This document shows positions 27,001 through 35,114 of a stretch of 64,000 bases of DNA, piece by piece. The DNA comes from Ruegeria atlantica (GTDB taxonomy: Bacteria > Pseudomonadota > Alphaproteobacteria > Rhodobacterales > Rhodobacteraceae). A program made the position numbers and the translations under genes. The stretch's first letter is position 1. Each line of letters opens with the position of its first letter. The notes beneath the pieces are model-generated. The model did not search any database, had not been told where the DNA came from, and saw only the letters and a list, made by a program, of their open reading frames with translations. Location: assembly GCF_013033965.1 (NCBI RefSeq), contig NZ_WQFE01000009.1:149832-213831 (forward strand). Direction: 5' to 3'.

Positions 27001-27032
27001 TTCCAAATAAACTGGAAAATTGAACGTTCTAT
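24024..27032 (-). CDS. ABC-fold membrane protein with degenerate nucleotide-binding domain and C-terminal cyclic-nucleotide-binding domain; AUA start proposed
   Basis: 1002 aa if it begins at the ATA codon at 27032; the first conventional start is TTG at 26981 (985 aa). Residues ~20-310 form an ABC exporter-type membrane domain (LYLTLELPKRIINDAIGA, FERVSQGELVSMVTAE, PFLFYLVGGLLVLQGSVSLG). The ATPase domain is highly unusual. The Walker A site reads GIAAPSEEDRR (379-389) without GKS/T. Signature-like ALGGQNL is at ~766-772, nearly 390 residues later instead of ~100. Walker B ends LILED rather than LLDE, and the H-switch His is replaced (VIYLNDQFD). A cyclic-nucleotide-binding domain ends the protein (GELGLIRKEPRALSMIAE). 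ATP hydrolysis is doubtful. The role is unknown. Confidence 0.8.
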   Translation of the reverse strand: MERSIFQFIWKYSKRDQLILLAVTSTLFPLLYLTLELPKRIINDAIGAASPVVDVWGYSLPQTTFLIVLCIGFLVAVLAHGLMKMRINTMKGVLSERMLRRFRYVLISRALRFPQPYFERVSQGELVSMVTAESEPMGGLMGDAISQPVLQAGQMITILSFLFLQSFWFGLAAIALIPLQAWLIPKLQRQINLLNKKRIQEVRVLAAQIGENAAGASTLRANGGWRYRRAMVSDQLGRLFGIRFEIYQKKFFMKFINNFISQLTPFLFYLVGGLLVLQGSVSLGALVAALAAYKDLSSPWKELLTYYNQTQDMSLRWDVVTERFAPAGMHNEKLFEGEPDANPRLNGDIVLDHVSVRDMDGNQILDDLDLTFSSGKIIGIAAPSEEDRRAVAELLTREILPSSGRVRIGDVNLSELHQSVVAARIGYASSRPVMFQGTLGDNVMMPMRFKPQTTETSDPGHDETLRAGNSADPFKANWLDPTIAGLENAEEVRDWWLKLIDGMGSGAALFLRGAEQVFDATEHPELADKLVELRPLVQDAVKNSGLDQQALIFDRDSYNPALPVAENLLFATPKVPVTQELLAQQTVFLGQLREFGLDETLVSLTRDVIEMLRQIFGLDGTDHPLFRKLGLEAQTYESAVELVEKTRNEGVSGLDDEQLANLLAVPFVISAEQIGPAFTDDLKDRILELRHSHSEKLLERLLDVFVPLDKSKFAPGLTVLENALFGKVSQIGGARSDEARKLIVDVLNENGARPLVVELIYDVPVALGGQNLPAVFAEPLSFTRATIKKPDILILEDALASYDMASKVAVYKNLRALLPDTTVIYLNDQFDSPDVFDMYVEIRQGRVVSDEGPVDVEEDSAASADLARKLRALEQTPLFSGLDRRQLRLLAFGARWFDAKAGEIVFLKDDQPTDGAYVVLEGEAGLYLPQLDGADQLIVKVGPGALVGELGLIRKEPRALSMIAETELSCLRIGEEEFLAVVENDAATAFKLLQVIAGYVSN

Positions 27033-27234
27033 GGAACCTGCCCCTACTACGGATCACGGATACGATCTTGACCAAAGTGCCGTAAATCCAACACTCTGAA
27101 TTTACCTTAGTCCAGCAAAAAGAGGCAAATAGTTTCCAATTTGATCAGTTAACTGCCGAGTGTGAACAAGTTCATTTGCGCAACCACAAATTAGTGCCTA
27201 GAGTCTGCTTTGGGACGATATTGGGAGGAGTCAT
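27033..27234. other. Intergenic region between the ABC-fold gene and the DUF3307 gene
   Basis: 202 bp, AT-richer than its surroundings, between divergent genes. It must hold both promoters, but I see no convincing -35/-10 pair. On the minus strand, AGGGGCAGG ends four bases before the proposed ATA start of the ABC-fold gene. On the plus strand GGGAGGAG lies before the TTG of the DUF3307 gene. Confidence 0.6.
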
Positions 27235-27624
27235 TTGACTGCCAGTTTAGGCGCAGTGCTATTGATGCTCTGCTTATTGCAGATCAAACATATGTTTGCG
27301 GACTTTTTTCTACAGACTCCGAAAATGTTGGCAGGGCGAGGTGAGTATTTTCACCTGGGCCGTGCGCAGCATGCCGGTGTGCATGTCGTCGGATCAGTGA
27401 TTGTCTTTTTGCTATTTGGCGCGCCGTGGTCGTTCATTTTGATCATTGCTGCGCTGGAATGGATTGTTCATTTCAATATTGATTTCGCCAAGGCCAGCTA
27501 TTCGGACAAAAAGCAACTGATGCCGACGCAAGCCGCGTTTTGGCGTGCTGCCGGTCTGGATCAGTGCCTGCACAACCTGACCTACATTGCCATGGTCTGG
27601 GCCTGGGTTGCGTTCGCGACCTGA
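27235..27624 (+). CDS. DUF3307 family membrane protein
   Basis: 129 aa, starting with TTG at 27235 after a strong GGGAGGAG. About four hydrophobic segments. The family features are an N-terminal QIKHMFADFFLQT stretch, HAGVHVVGS, and LEWIVHFNIDFAKA near residue 80, then LDQCLHNLTYIAMVWAW. The conserved His and Asp residues within membrane segments suggest an enzyme or metal-binding site, but no function is established for DUF3307 that I can state. It is convergent with the unknown gene at 27637. Confidence 0.8.
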   Translation: MTASLGAVLLMLCLLQIKHMFADFFLQTPKMLAGRGEYFHLGRAQHAGVHVVGSVIVFLLFGAPWSFILIIAALEWIVHFNIDFAKASYSDKKQLMPTQAAFWRAAGLDQCLHNLTYIAMVWAWVAFAT

Positions 27625-27636
27625 TCGGCAATTGAC

Positions 27637-28368
27637 TCAGGCGACGTTTTCCAAGGTTTTAGGGCAATACGCGTCCAGCCACATACGATCCAGACGGTCG
27701 ATATTAGTGAGGTCGAACCGGTCTTCCTCCTTCCAGTAACGACCCGATGGAACAATGTAGTTCAATCTAGCCTCGGCCTTTAGCGCCGCTTGCATACCCT
27801 TTGTCGAAGGTAGCCTGGCAGATTTGAGATTGTCAGACGTCACTGAGGGAAATACCAGCCGGCTTTTGCCCCGCGACAGCCGCACCACGTGGCAGTTTTG
27901 TGTGGCCCCAAACAGCGCCAACCGGGCGGATTTCGCCTCAAGCGACCGCAACGTGACATCCGCGCGCAAAGGGTCGGCGGCGCCCTTGCCATAAAAATGA
28001 GTCTGGCCGCAATTCGGGTAAATCATGTCACAGCCGAAAAAGGCTAGTACGGCCGGTTGAAGCGAGGCCAAAGCCCAGTACCCGGCTGTAAACGCCATGG
28101 TGCCGCCAGCATAAACAAAGCCACCAAATTTGTTTTGAAGCGGAACGTATTCATCCGCTTCGACGATGCGTTGGCCGCAGGAAAGATTGTCCGGGCGGTT
28201 GCCTACGGGAAAATCCTCGGGGTGGATAAGGACATCCCAGTCGGCACGGACGCGCCAGGCGTTGTTAATGGCAACGATGTGGGTAAAAGGCTCACGCGGC
28301 CAATCCCGCGCCGTCAGAGCGGCCGGAGCACTTCCAAGTATCAGAACGCGATGCGTCGGCTCGGCCAT
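27637..28368 (-). CDS. Hypothetical protein, possibly glycosyltransferase-like
   Basis: 243 aa, no signal peptide or membrane span. The N-terminus HRVLILGSAPAALTARDW followed by HIVAINNAWRVRADWD recalls the nucleotide-sugar site of GT42/DUF115-type glycosyltransferases (a glycine-rich loop, then an Asn-rich turn), and FGGFVYAGGTMAFTAGYWAL is a conserved-looking core. FFGCDMIYP could supply an acidic ligand. This is a weak resemblance only. It is alone on its strand between a DUF3307 gene and a flavoprotein gene, so context does not help. Confidence 0.7.
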   Translation of the reverse strand: MAEPTHRVLILGSAPAALTARDWPREPFTHIVAINNAWRVRADWDVLIHPEDFPVGNRPDNLSCGQRIVEADEYVPLQNKFGGFVYAGGTMAFTAGYWALASLQPAVLAFFGCDMIYPNCGQTHFYGKGAADPLRADVTLRSLEAKSARLALFGATQNCHVVRLSRGKSRLVFPSVTSDNLKSARLPSTKGMQAALKAEARLNYIVPSGRYWKEEDRFDLTNIDRLDRMWLDAYCPKTLENVA

Positions 28369-28424
28369 CCTGGGTCCTACATTTTTTCGGTTCTCAGGAA
28401 GGATAGAGCGATTTTTTTCTTAAA

Positions 28425-29729
28425 CTACCCCAATACCGAAAAACTGCTTTCTTCGTTTATCGGACGCTTGCGCGAGTAGAACCCGACATCAATGTTCCGC
28501 CCGATGTAGGGAAGCTTGTACTGCAGCGGTTGCGCATCGTGATCCGCGCCGCCCTCGCAATACTCTATCAACGCCGTCATCATTTTACCCGCGATCGGAG
28601 CATTCTTGTACTGGTTCCCGCTGGTCCCGCAGGCCATGTAGAACCCCGGCAGGCTGGATTTGTCATAGATCGGGATCCAGTCGGTCGATGCGTCGTACAG
28701 ATCCACAACGCCGCGTGTCTTGGATGGAATGCCAAGGCTGGGCACACGCTGCGCATATCGCATGGCCTGCGTTGTCCACTGGTCAGTGAAGTCATGGTTA
28801 TAGTGCACATCATCCTCGCACCACTGATGCGGATCACATTCGGGATCTTCCGAGCCGACCAGAATGTGATTGCCATGTTCGGGGCGACAGTAGCAGGCGA
28901 TATCGCTGTCCGAGACAATCGTGCCGTCATTTTCAAAATCGAACCCTTCGGGCGCGGGCACGTGCACCACTTCCTGCCGCAGGGGGCGGGTCTCGATGGT
29001 CATGTCATCCAGAACATCGGCCATCTTGTTGATGATTGCTGAACCGGGGCCTGCGACGTTTACAACAACCTTCGCGTGGATTTCCTCACCCGACGCCAGT
29101 TTCACTCCCGAAACACGCCCTTCGGAAGACAGTATTTCGACAACCTCGGCCCCGGTGCGAACCTCGGCACCGTGCTGTTTGGCGGCATCCATCAGGTTTT
29201 GCGCTGACAAGGCAGGATCAGTGACGTATCCGGCCTGCGGCCAGAAGACACCGCCCTGCATCTTGCGCCCGTTGGGCTGTCCGAACTCCGGGTCATCCAT
29301 ACGGCGCGCTGGCGCAAAACTGTCTTGCGAGTAGATTGGCAGGCGCTCACTGACTTTATCGGCTGACCAATCTTCAAACGGGCAATCCAGATCGGTGCTG
29401 TTCTTCATATGCTTTTCCAGCATACCGTTCGCGTCGGTCTTCATCACCAGACAGCCGGTTTCGCGGAATTGCGCCAGATTGGCACCTTCGGGCAAGCCAA
29501 GGTAGTCGGCCCAATCGCGCCAATAGTGGTACCCTTCCCACGCGAAGGCGGTTCCGTCGAAGGTCGAATAATGCATGCGGATAATGGCACATGACCCGGC
29601 GGTTGATCCGTGGCCAACCTGACTGTTTCGGTCCAGCGACAGGGTTTTCCAGCCCGCCTTGGCCATTTCAAAGGCAATGGCCGCGCCGATCACACCTGTT
29701 CCGATGATGATTGCGTCAGGTTGACTCAT
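28425..29729 (-). CDS. FAD-dependent oxidoreductase (DAO family)
   Basis: 434 aa. FAD-binding Rossmann motif AIIIGTGVIGAAIAFEMA at residues 6-23 and the Glu/Asp-type end SLDRNSQVGHGSTAGSCA. The C-terminal DAO block is GFYMACGTSGNQYKNAPI. It oxidises a C-N bond, probably of an amino acid or N-methylated amine; substrate unknown. Its ATG at 29729 overlaps the stop of the TetR gene (ATGA), so it belongs to the operon that starts with the DMGDH-like gene at 34356. Confidence 0.87.
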   Translation of the reverse strand: MSQPDAIIIGTGVIGAAIAFEMAKAGWKTLSLDRNSQVGHGSTAGSCAIIRMHYSTFDGTAFAWEGYHYWRDWADYLGLPEGANLAQFRETGCLVMKTDANGMLEKHMKNSTDLDCPFEDWSADKVSERLPIYSQDSFAPARRMDDPEFGQPNGRKMQGGVFWPQAGYVTDPALSAQNLMDAAKQHGAEVRTGAEVVEILSSEGRVSGVKLASGEEIHAKVVVNVAGPGSAIINKMADVLDDMTIETRPLRQEVVHVPAPEGFDFENDGTIVSDSDIACYCRPEHGNHILVGSEDPECDPHQWCEDDVHYNHDFTDQWTTQAMRYAQRVPSLGIPSKTRGVVDLYDASTDWIPIYDKSSLPGFYMACGTSGNQYKNAPIAGKMMTALIEYCEGGADHDAQPLQYKLPYIGRNIDVGFYSRKRPINEESSFSVLG

Positions 29730-30400
29730 GAGGCTTCTCCCTTCCAATAGCGCATTGAGTAGGCGCTGAATTCTTCGACTTCCTCGGGCTTGGGCTCAAC
29801 CCCGGTGAAGACGTAAAGGTAATGCGGAACCATTGCGATCCGCGTGGGCATTGGCTCGTTCAATTGGGCCAGATCATAACCGATCTGCATGTAGTACAGC
29901 ACGCGGGCGCGCGTTTCGGCCTCGACCTCGGAATAGCCATAGCGCGCAAACATGTCGTGTAGGGCCGCCAACCGGCGTGCATCCGACTGATCCAGCGCAC
30001 GGCGCACTTTTCCTGACTTACGAGCCCAGTCGCGCACAGCAAAATCCAGCGCGGTATCAAACAATTCGGTGTTCACCACACAGCGATGCACATTGCAGAC
30101 CGCCGCGGTGATAGTATTTGCCGGAGCCTCGGCCTGCGCGACCAAAGCAGCTGTGTTTGTCGCCTGCCACCGCGCCATCAACGCGTCCAAAAGCTCCTGC
30201 CGGGATTTGAAGTACCAATAGAAGGACGACCGCGACACGGCCATCCGTTCAGCCAGGTTCATGACCTTGATCTGATCCACACCGTCCGAGATCAAAACAT
30301 CCATAGCCACGTTCAGCCAATCGTCACGCGTGACTTTGATGTTGCCAACCAATGGTTCGGCTTCGGGGTCATCCCGATGCAGGATGGGTTTGGTACTCAT
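29726..30400 (-). CDS. TetR-family transcriptional regulator
   Basis: 224 aa. The helix-turn-helix is NLAERMAVSRSSFYWYFKSR around residues 48-68, a well-kept TetR motif. The ligand-binding half has no recognisable signature. It lies inside the operon, one base after the MttB-family gene and overlapping the downstream flavoprotein, so it probably controls the operon that contains it. Two palindromes in front of the DMGDH-like gene are the obvious candidate operator. Confidence 0.92.
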   Translation of the reverse strand: MSTKPILHRDDPEAEPLVGNIKVTRDDWLNVAMDVLISDGVDQIKVMNLAERMAVSRSSFYWYFKSRQELLDALMARWQATNTAALVAQAEAPANTITAAVCNVHRCVVNTELFDTALDFAVRDWARKSGKVRRALDQSDARRLAALHDMFARYGYSEVEAETRARVLYYMQIGYDLAQLNEPMPTRIAMVPHYLYVFTGVEPKPEEVEEFSAYSMRYWKGEAS

Positions 30401-31951
30401 CTAACTCTCCGGCGGGGCGCCGCCTTCAGAGGTACGGCGCGCAATAAACTCGTGCAAGGCACCCATTCGGTCGCTGTCACCTGGAGGAGGCTTAAAGTCG
30501 TTCAGAATACCCTTCCAAACCGCGGTCGCACGATGATTGGCATCCACCGATCCGCGTTCCGTCCAGGTTCCGAAATTGGCGTAGTCGTGCAAATGCGGTT
30601 CGTAGAATTCGGTGTTGTACCGCGCCATAGTCTGGGATGAAGCAAAAAAGTGTCCGCTGGGTTCAACCTCGCTGAGGGCGGTGTCGAAACCGATCTCGGC
30701 CGTGCCTGCCTGCGTCCCCGCGCACAGCTCGGCGACCATGTTCAAAACCTCGGCGTCGCAGATCATCTTCTCGAAAGAAACGGTCAAGCCGCCCTCCAAC
30801 CAACCGGCCGAGTGAATAATCACCGTCGCCCCTGCCATCAGACAACCCCAAAGCCCGAACTGGTTTTCATTGGCTGCCTGCACATCGTTTGTATTCGACG
30901 CCGACCCTGCGGCGGACCGCCAAGGTAGGCACAGATGCCGTGCCAACTGGCCTGCGGCCAGCGAGGCCTGGAAGTGTGACGGCGTACCAAATGCAGGTGC
31001 GCCCGATTTCATGTCCACATTGCTGGTGAACGTGCCGTAGCAAACCGGCGCGCCCGGCTTGGTCAACTGAGTCAGCGTCAGCGCCGCCAAGGCCTCGGCA
31101 TGCGACAGCGTAATCGCTCCGGCCACGGTGATCGGGGCCATCGCGCCCATCAAAGTGAACGGCGTGATGATCGCCATCTGACCATTGCGTGCGAAATCAA
31201 TCAGCCCCTGAGCCATCGGGATATCCAACGTGCGCGGGCTGTTCGTGTTGATGATCGTGTAGCAATGCGCGCCCGCCTGAAACTCTTCATCGGACAGACC
31301 CCGCGCGGTCGACAGCATCTCAAAACAATCCATCACCTGCGGCGTCCCGCGTGAGAAGAAGAACGGGAACTTGTCGGTCAGTTCCATTTGCGCCTGCGTC
31401 GTGAAGTAATGGCGCAGGTTCGTTGGCACATCCTGCGGCTCGACCTGAGGCGAAATCATCTGGAACACATCGAAGTGATGCGTGAGCTTTAGGAACTCCA
31501 GATAGTCTTGACCAGTCGCGGGGCGGCGCCCACGTTCCAGATCCGTTGCGTTCGGAGCCCCTGCCCCAGGCTGGAACACCAATGATCCGAGTTCAAGCGT
31601 GAAATCCCGATGCCGCGCGCCGGCACGGCAAGAAATCGCTTTGGGAGCAGAGGCAACTGCTGCCTCGACAATATCGCGCCCGATGAAAACCATTTCGGTG
31701 TCTTCATCCACATGCGCGCCCGCCTTCGCAAAGATGCGCCGCGCTTCGGGCAGCAGGCATTTGATCCCAAGCTCCTGCAGGGTACGTAGCGCGGTTTCAT
31801 GCATCTCGGCGATCTGATCCGCCGGAAAAACCTCCATCACAGGAAAAGGGTTTTTTAGCTGGCGGTAGTTCACGTCCCGACTGGGCGCAGGCGCAGTTTC
31901 GGCACCTCGTCCGCGCCGCCGCCTTCCTCGTTCGGATGTTTGCCCGATCAT
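30401..31951 (-). CDS. MttB-family (trimethylamine methyltransferase-like) protein, non-pyrrolysine
   Basis: 516 aa. The barrel of the MttB superfamily is recognisable: PRTLDIPMAQGLIDFARNGQ, ITPFTLMGAMAPITVAGA and GCLMAGATVIIHSAGWLEGG. There is no internal TAG, so this is a non-pyrrolysine member such as the glycine-betaine type, which moves a methyl group from a quaternary amine to a corrinoid protein. No corrinoid protein gene is nearby. The basic N-terminus (RGRRRRGRG) is odd. It is two bases from the DMGDH-like gene, so the pair probably demethylates one substrate. Confidence 0.85.
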   Translation of the reverse strand: MIGQTSERGRRRRGRGAETAPAPSRDVNYRQLKNPFPVMEVFPADQIAEMHETALRTLQELGIKCLLPEARRIFAKAGAHVDEDTEMVFIGRDIVEAAVASAPKAISCRAGARHRDFTLELGSLVFQPGAGAPNATDLERGRRPATGQDYLEFLKLTHHFDVFQMISPQVEPQDVPTNLRHYFTTQAQMELTDKFPFFFSRGTPQVMDCFEMLSTARGLSDEEFQAGAHCYTIINTNSPRTLDIPMAQGLIDFARNGQMAIITPFTLMGAMAPITVAGAITLSHAEALAALTLTQLTKPGAPVCYGTFTSNVDMKSGAPAFGTPSHFQASLAAGQLARHLCLPWRSAAGSASNTNDVQAANENQFGLWGCLMAGATVIIHSAGWLEGGLTVSFEKMICDAEVLNMVAELCAGTQAGTAEIGFDTALSEVEPSGHFFASSQTMARYNTEFYEPHLHDYANFGTWTERGSVDANHRATAVWKGILNDFKPPPGDSDRMGALHEFIARRTSEGGAPPES

Positions 31952-31953
31952 GA

Positions 31954-34356
31954 TCAGCCCCGCATCGCCTTGCCTTGCGGGTCGTATGGCGATGGGGCGA
32001 CAACGCGCGCCGGGCGTTCAACGCCTACCACATGCACAGATAGTCCTGTTCCAGGTTCGGCCTTATCGCGATTGACCAGCGCCATCGCCAGCGACTTGCC
32101 TGTGTAGTGGCCATACCCGCCTGATGTCACAAATCCGACGCGTTCTTCTCCTGCCCAAACAGGTTCATATCCGCTGGCATCCGCGTCGACGGCATCCACC
32201 TCCAGTGTCACCTGAATTTGAGCGGGTCCGTTGCCATCGCGTTCTGCGACCGCGGCATCCTTGCCAATAAAGTCCTTGTCCCAATCGATCCAGCGATCCA
32301 TGCCGGTCATGCCCGGAGTGTAGAGCTGCGTGAACTCTGCCGACCAGATGCCAAAACTCTTTTCCAACCGCGTCGACAACATGGCGTTGAAGCCGCATTC
32401 GCGAATGCCCTCGTCCGCTCCTGCCTCAAGCAGAATGCGGCGTAGTTTGATGTGGTCTCCGTAGCGGCAGTTGATCTCGTACCCTTTCTCGCCTGTCACG
32501 GACATCCGAGCGACGCGCGCGCGGACAAGTCCAATATCAAAATCGCCGCAGCCCATGAATTTCAGGCTCGATATGTCCTGTTCGGCCAGTTTTTCGATCA
32601 CGGCCTGAGATTTAGGACCAACGACAGCAAACCCGCAGTATTCCTCACCCAGATCACGTACATTGACACCGTCGATCATGTGATCGTCGAACCAGCGCAT
32701 GTGCCATGCCCGCAGGTAATAGCTGCCCATGATCCACCATGTGCCATCGCCCCAGTTGAGCACCGTGAGGTCCCCTTTGAGCCGCCCGTTCTCACCCAGC
32801 ATCGGCGCCAGCTTCGCCCGACCGGGCGCGGGCAGTTTTGAGGCCATGACTTTGTCCAGCCAAATCTCAGCATTCGAGCCACTGACCTCGAACCGCGAAA
32901 AACCTGAGATATCCAACAGGCCCACGCCTTCGCGGATCACCCTGCATTCCTCAGCCACGATGTCATGCGCGTTCGAGCGTTTGAGCGTCGGCGTTTCCTC
33001 GAACCCTTTCGGTGCGAAATAGAGCGGCACCTCCAGATCCCAGCTGACGCCCCATTTGCACCCGGCCTCGGTCATCGCGTCATGCGCTGGGGCCATCTTT
33101 AGCGGCCGCCCCGCGGGCAGTTGCTCGTTCGGGTAGGTCATTACAAAGCGGCGGGAATAAAACTGGCCCGTGGTTTCACGGATATACCGTTTGTTCTGCG
33201 CAAAATCACCAAAGCGCGCCACGTCCATTGGCCAGGCATCCGCCTCGGGCTCGCCATGGATCATCCATTCAGCCAGCGTTTTGCCGACGCCTCCGCCCTG
33301 CAGAAAGCCTGCCATAACCGCGCAGGCCGACCAATAGCCGCGCTTGCCCGGTACCGGGCCGACCAGCGGGTTACCGTCGGGCGCAAAGGTGAAGGCACCG
33401 TTTACCCATGTCTTGATACCCACATTCTGGATTGACGGATAACGTTCAAAGCCCAGTGTCAGCTCGTTCTCGATCCTGTCGAGCTGCTCCTGAAACAGTT
33501 CCTCACCGTAGTTCCACGGTGCGCCGTCCATGGCCCAGTGTTCGTGATCGACCTCATAGATACCGACCAGAACGCCTTTCTGATCCTGCCGCATATAGGT
33601 GAACCCTTCGAGGTCTACGGTCATAGGCATCTCGAATTCGGCTTCAGCGACCTCGGGAACTGTATCGGTGATCAGGTAGTGGTGTTTCAGAGGAGACACC
33701 GGCAGCTCCACCCCGGCCATGCGCCCTACTTGCTTGGCCCAAAGGCCGGCGGCATTAACCACGTGTTCGCAAGTGATCGTGCCCCTATCGGTAACAACCT
33801 GCCAGCCATCGTCGATCTGGATCAGCTCCTCGACCTTGGTTTCTTCGTAGTACTCCGCGCCACGCTTTTTCGCGGCTGTCGCATAGGCCTGAACCGTGCC
33901 GGTGGTGTCGATATACCCCTCACGGTCCGCCCACATGGCACCCAGCACGCCGTCGGTGGACATGATCGGGCACCGCCTTTGCGCCTCTTCCGGAGATAAC
34001 AATTCGCAGTCATCAATGCCGATAGACTGAAAGATGCGGTAGTTCGCCTGAAGCCACTCCCACCGTTCCGGCGTGCCCGCCAGTGTCAGACCACCGGTCA
34101 TATGCAGACCGATGTTCTGGCCGGATTCCTTTTCAATCTCGCTGAGCAGATCGATCGTATAGGCCTGCAGGGATGCCATGTTCGGATCGGCGTTCAGCGC
34201 GTGAATGCCACCCGCAGCATGCCAGGATGAACCCGAAGCCAACCGCCGTCGTTCCAGCATGACCACATCCGACCAGCCAAACTTGGCCAGATGATACAGA
34301 ACCGAGGCACCCACGACGCCGCCCCCGATGACCACAACGCGATACTGAGATTTCAT
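31954..34356 (-). CDS. Dimethylglycine/sarcosine dehydrogenase-like flavoprotein with GcvT domain
   Basis: 800 aa. N-terminal DAO domain: VVVIGGGVVGASVLYHLAKF then LASGSSWHAAGG, where His46 is the position of covalent FAD attachment in dimethylglycine dehydrogenase. The C-terminal half (from about residue 425) is an aminomethyltransferase (GcvT) domain that passes the methyl-derived formaldehyde to tetrahydrofolate, with the GcvT C-terminal barrel at the end (GFVTSGGYGHYTGKSLAMAL). It oxidatively demethylates an N-methyl amine. The ATG at 34356 follows GGGGAGCGCAGG. First gene of a four-gene operon. Confidence 0.88.
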   Translation of the reverse strand: MKSQYRVVVIGGGVVGASVLYHLAKFGWSDVVMLERRRLASGSSWHAAGGIHALNADPNMASLQAYTIDLLSEIEKESGQNIGLHMTGGLTLAGTPERWEWLQANYRIFQSIGIDDCELLSPEEAQRRCPIMSTDGVLGAMWADREGYIDTTGTVQAYATAAKKRGAEYYEETKVEELIQIDDGWQVVTDRGTITCEHVVNAAGLWAKQVGRMAGVELPVSPLKHHYLITDTVPEVAEAEFEMPMTVDLEGFTYMRQDQKGVLVGIYEVDHEHWAMDGAPWNYGEELFQEQLDRIENELTLGFERYPSIQNVGIKTWVNGAFTFAPDGNPLVGPVPGKRGYWSACAVMAGFLQGGGVGKTLAEWMIHGEPEADAWPMDVARFGDFAQNKRYIRETTGQFYSRRFVMTYPNEQLPAGRPLKMAPAHDAMTEAGCKWGVSWDLEVPLYFAPKGFEETPTLKRSNAHDIVAEECRVIREGVGLLDISGFSRFEVSGSNAEIWLDKVMASKLPAPGRAKLAPMLGENGRLKGDLTVLNWGDGTWWIMGSYYLRAWHMRWFDDHMIDGVNVRDLGEEYCGFAVVGPKSQAVIEKLAEQDISSLKFMGCGDFDIGLVRARVARMSVTGEKGYEINCRYGDHIKLRRILLEAGADEGIRECGFNAMLSTRLEKSFGIWSAEFTQLYTPGMTGMDRWIDWDKDFIGKDAAVAERDGNGPAQIQVTLEVDAVDADASGYEPVWAGEERVGFVTSGGYGHYTGKSLAMALVNRDKAEPGTGLSVHVVGVERPARVVAPSPYDPQGKAMRG

Positions 34357-34408
34357 CCTGCGCTCCCCTGCATGACTCGGGGAGAACGCTAGAGGCACTG
34401 TTCACTTC

Positions 34409-34429
34409 TGTCTAGACATTTCTGTACAG
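34409..34429. promoter_or_regulatory. Candidate TetR operator upstream of the DMGDH-like operon
   Basis: Two perfect palindromes, TGTCTAGACA (34409-34418) and CTGTACAG (34422-34429), lie with centres 12 bp apart. On the minus strand the same stretch holds an imperfect 14-bp direct repeat, ACAGAAATGTCTAG followed by ACAGAAGTGAACAG. It is 53 bases upstream of the first gene. Binding by the TetR protein of this operon is inference. Confidence 0.5.
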
Positions 34430-34467
34430 TTCTACCCGCACCAAGAAACGGTTACGGGCGACAGTTC

Positions 34468-35097
34468 TTAAAGTTGCGCGCTGGGGCGTGATGCGACCTT
34501 GTCAAACCATGCCAAGGTGGCCGTGTTCTCTTGCGGAATCTGCTTCTTGATCACGCGCGCAAAATCTACAAACACAAAGGTGGAGATGTCAGCCAAGGTG
34601 AATTCCGAACCTGCAACAAATGTGCTTTCGACCAGACGCTGTTCAAGCAACGAAAAGAAATGGGAAACCCGCGCTGATCCACGTTGCGCCAATTCGGGGA
34701 TCTGCGCATAGTTCACCGGACCCGGAATCGCCCGGTCGGCAAAAGCTGGGTGCGTGTTACGCAATGCCTCGGCAATAGGCATGCCGCCCTGCTGTTCAAC
34801 AATACTGTTCCACATCAGAACCTGCCCCTTTTCATCAGGGGTGCGCCCCATCAGTGGTGGTTCGGGAAACCGCGCCTCAAGATACGCAGCGATCCCCAGG
34901 TTCTCGGTCAACGCGATCCCCTCGTCGGTCACCAACACAGGAATGGTCGCATTCGGGTTTACGGCGCGAAAGTCGTCGCCGAGTTGCTCCCCCTTGCCGA
35001 TCGAAACTTCTCGGGTTTCGATTTCCAAGCCCTTTTCCCCAATGAACATGCGCGCCCGGCGTGGGTTGGGGGCCGTGGAACAATCATAGAAAAGCAT
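34468..35097 (-). CDS. Glutathione S-transferase family protein
   Basis: 209 aa. The thioredoxin-like N-terminal domain contains NPNATIPVLVTDEG with the cis-Pro, and ALTENLGIAAYLEARFP with the glutathione gamma-glutamyl-binding Glu. The helical C-terminal domain has FTLADISTFVFVDFA, the GST N-capping box. A Ser (CSTAPNPRRARMF) near residue 7 could be catalytic, as in Ser-GSTs. It is 17 bp after the small methyltransferase gene, likely one transcript. Substrate unknown. Confidence 0.88.
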   Translation of the reverse strand: MLFYDCSTAPNPRRARMFIGEKGLEIETREVSIGKGEQLGDDFRAVNPNATIPVLVTDEGIALTENLGIAAYLEARFPEPPLMGRTPDEKGQVLMWNSIVEQQGGMPIAEALRNTHPAFADRAIPGPVNYAQIPELAQRGSARVSHFFSLLEQRLVESTFVAGSEFTLADISTFVFVDFARVIKKQIPQENTATLAWFDKVASRPSAQL

Positions 35098-35114
35098 CGA
35101 GGTTCCCTTCCAGG

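Noticed and set aside
30401..31951. Pyrrolysine in the MttB-family protein
   Set aside because: The frame has no internal TAG and no Pyl-synthesis genes are near, so it is a non-pyrrolysine member.
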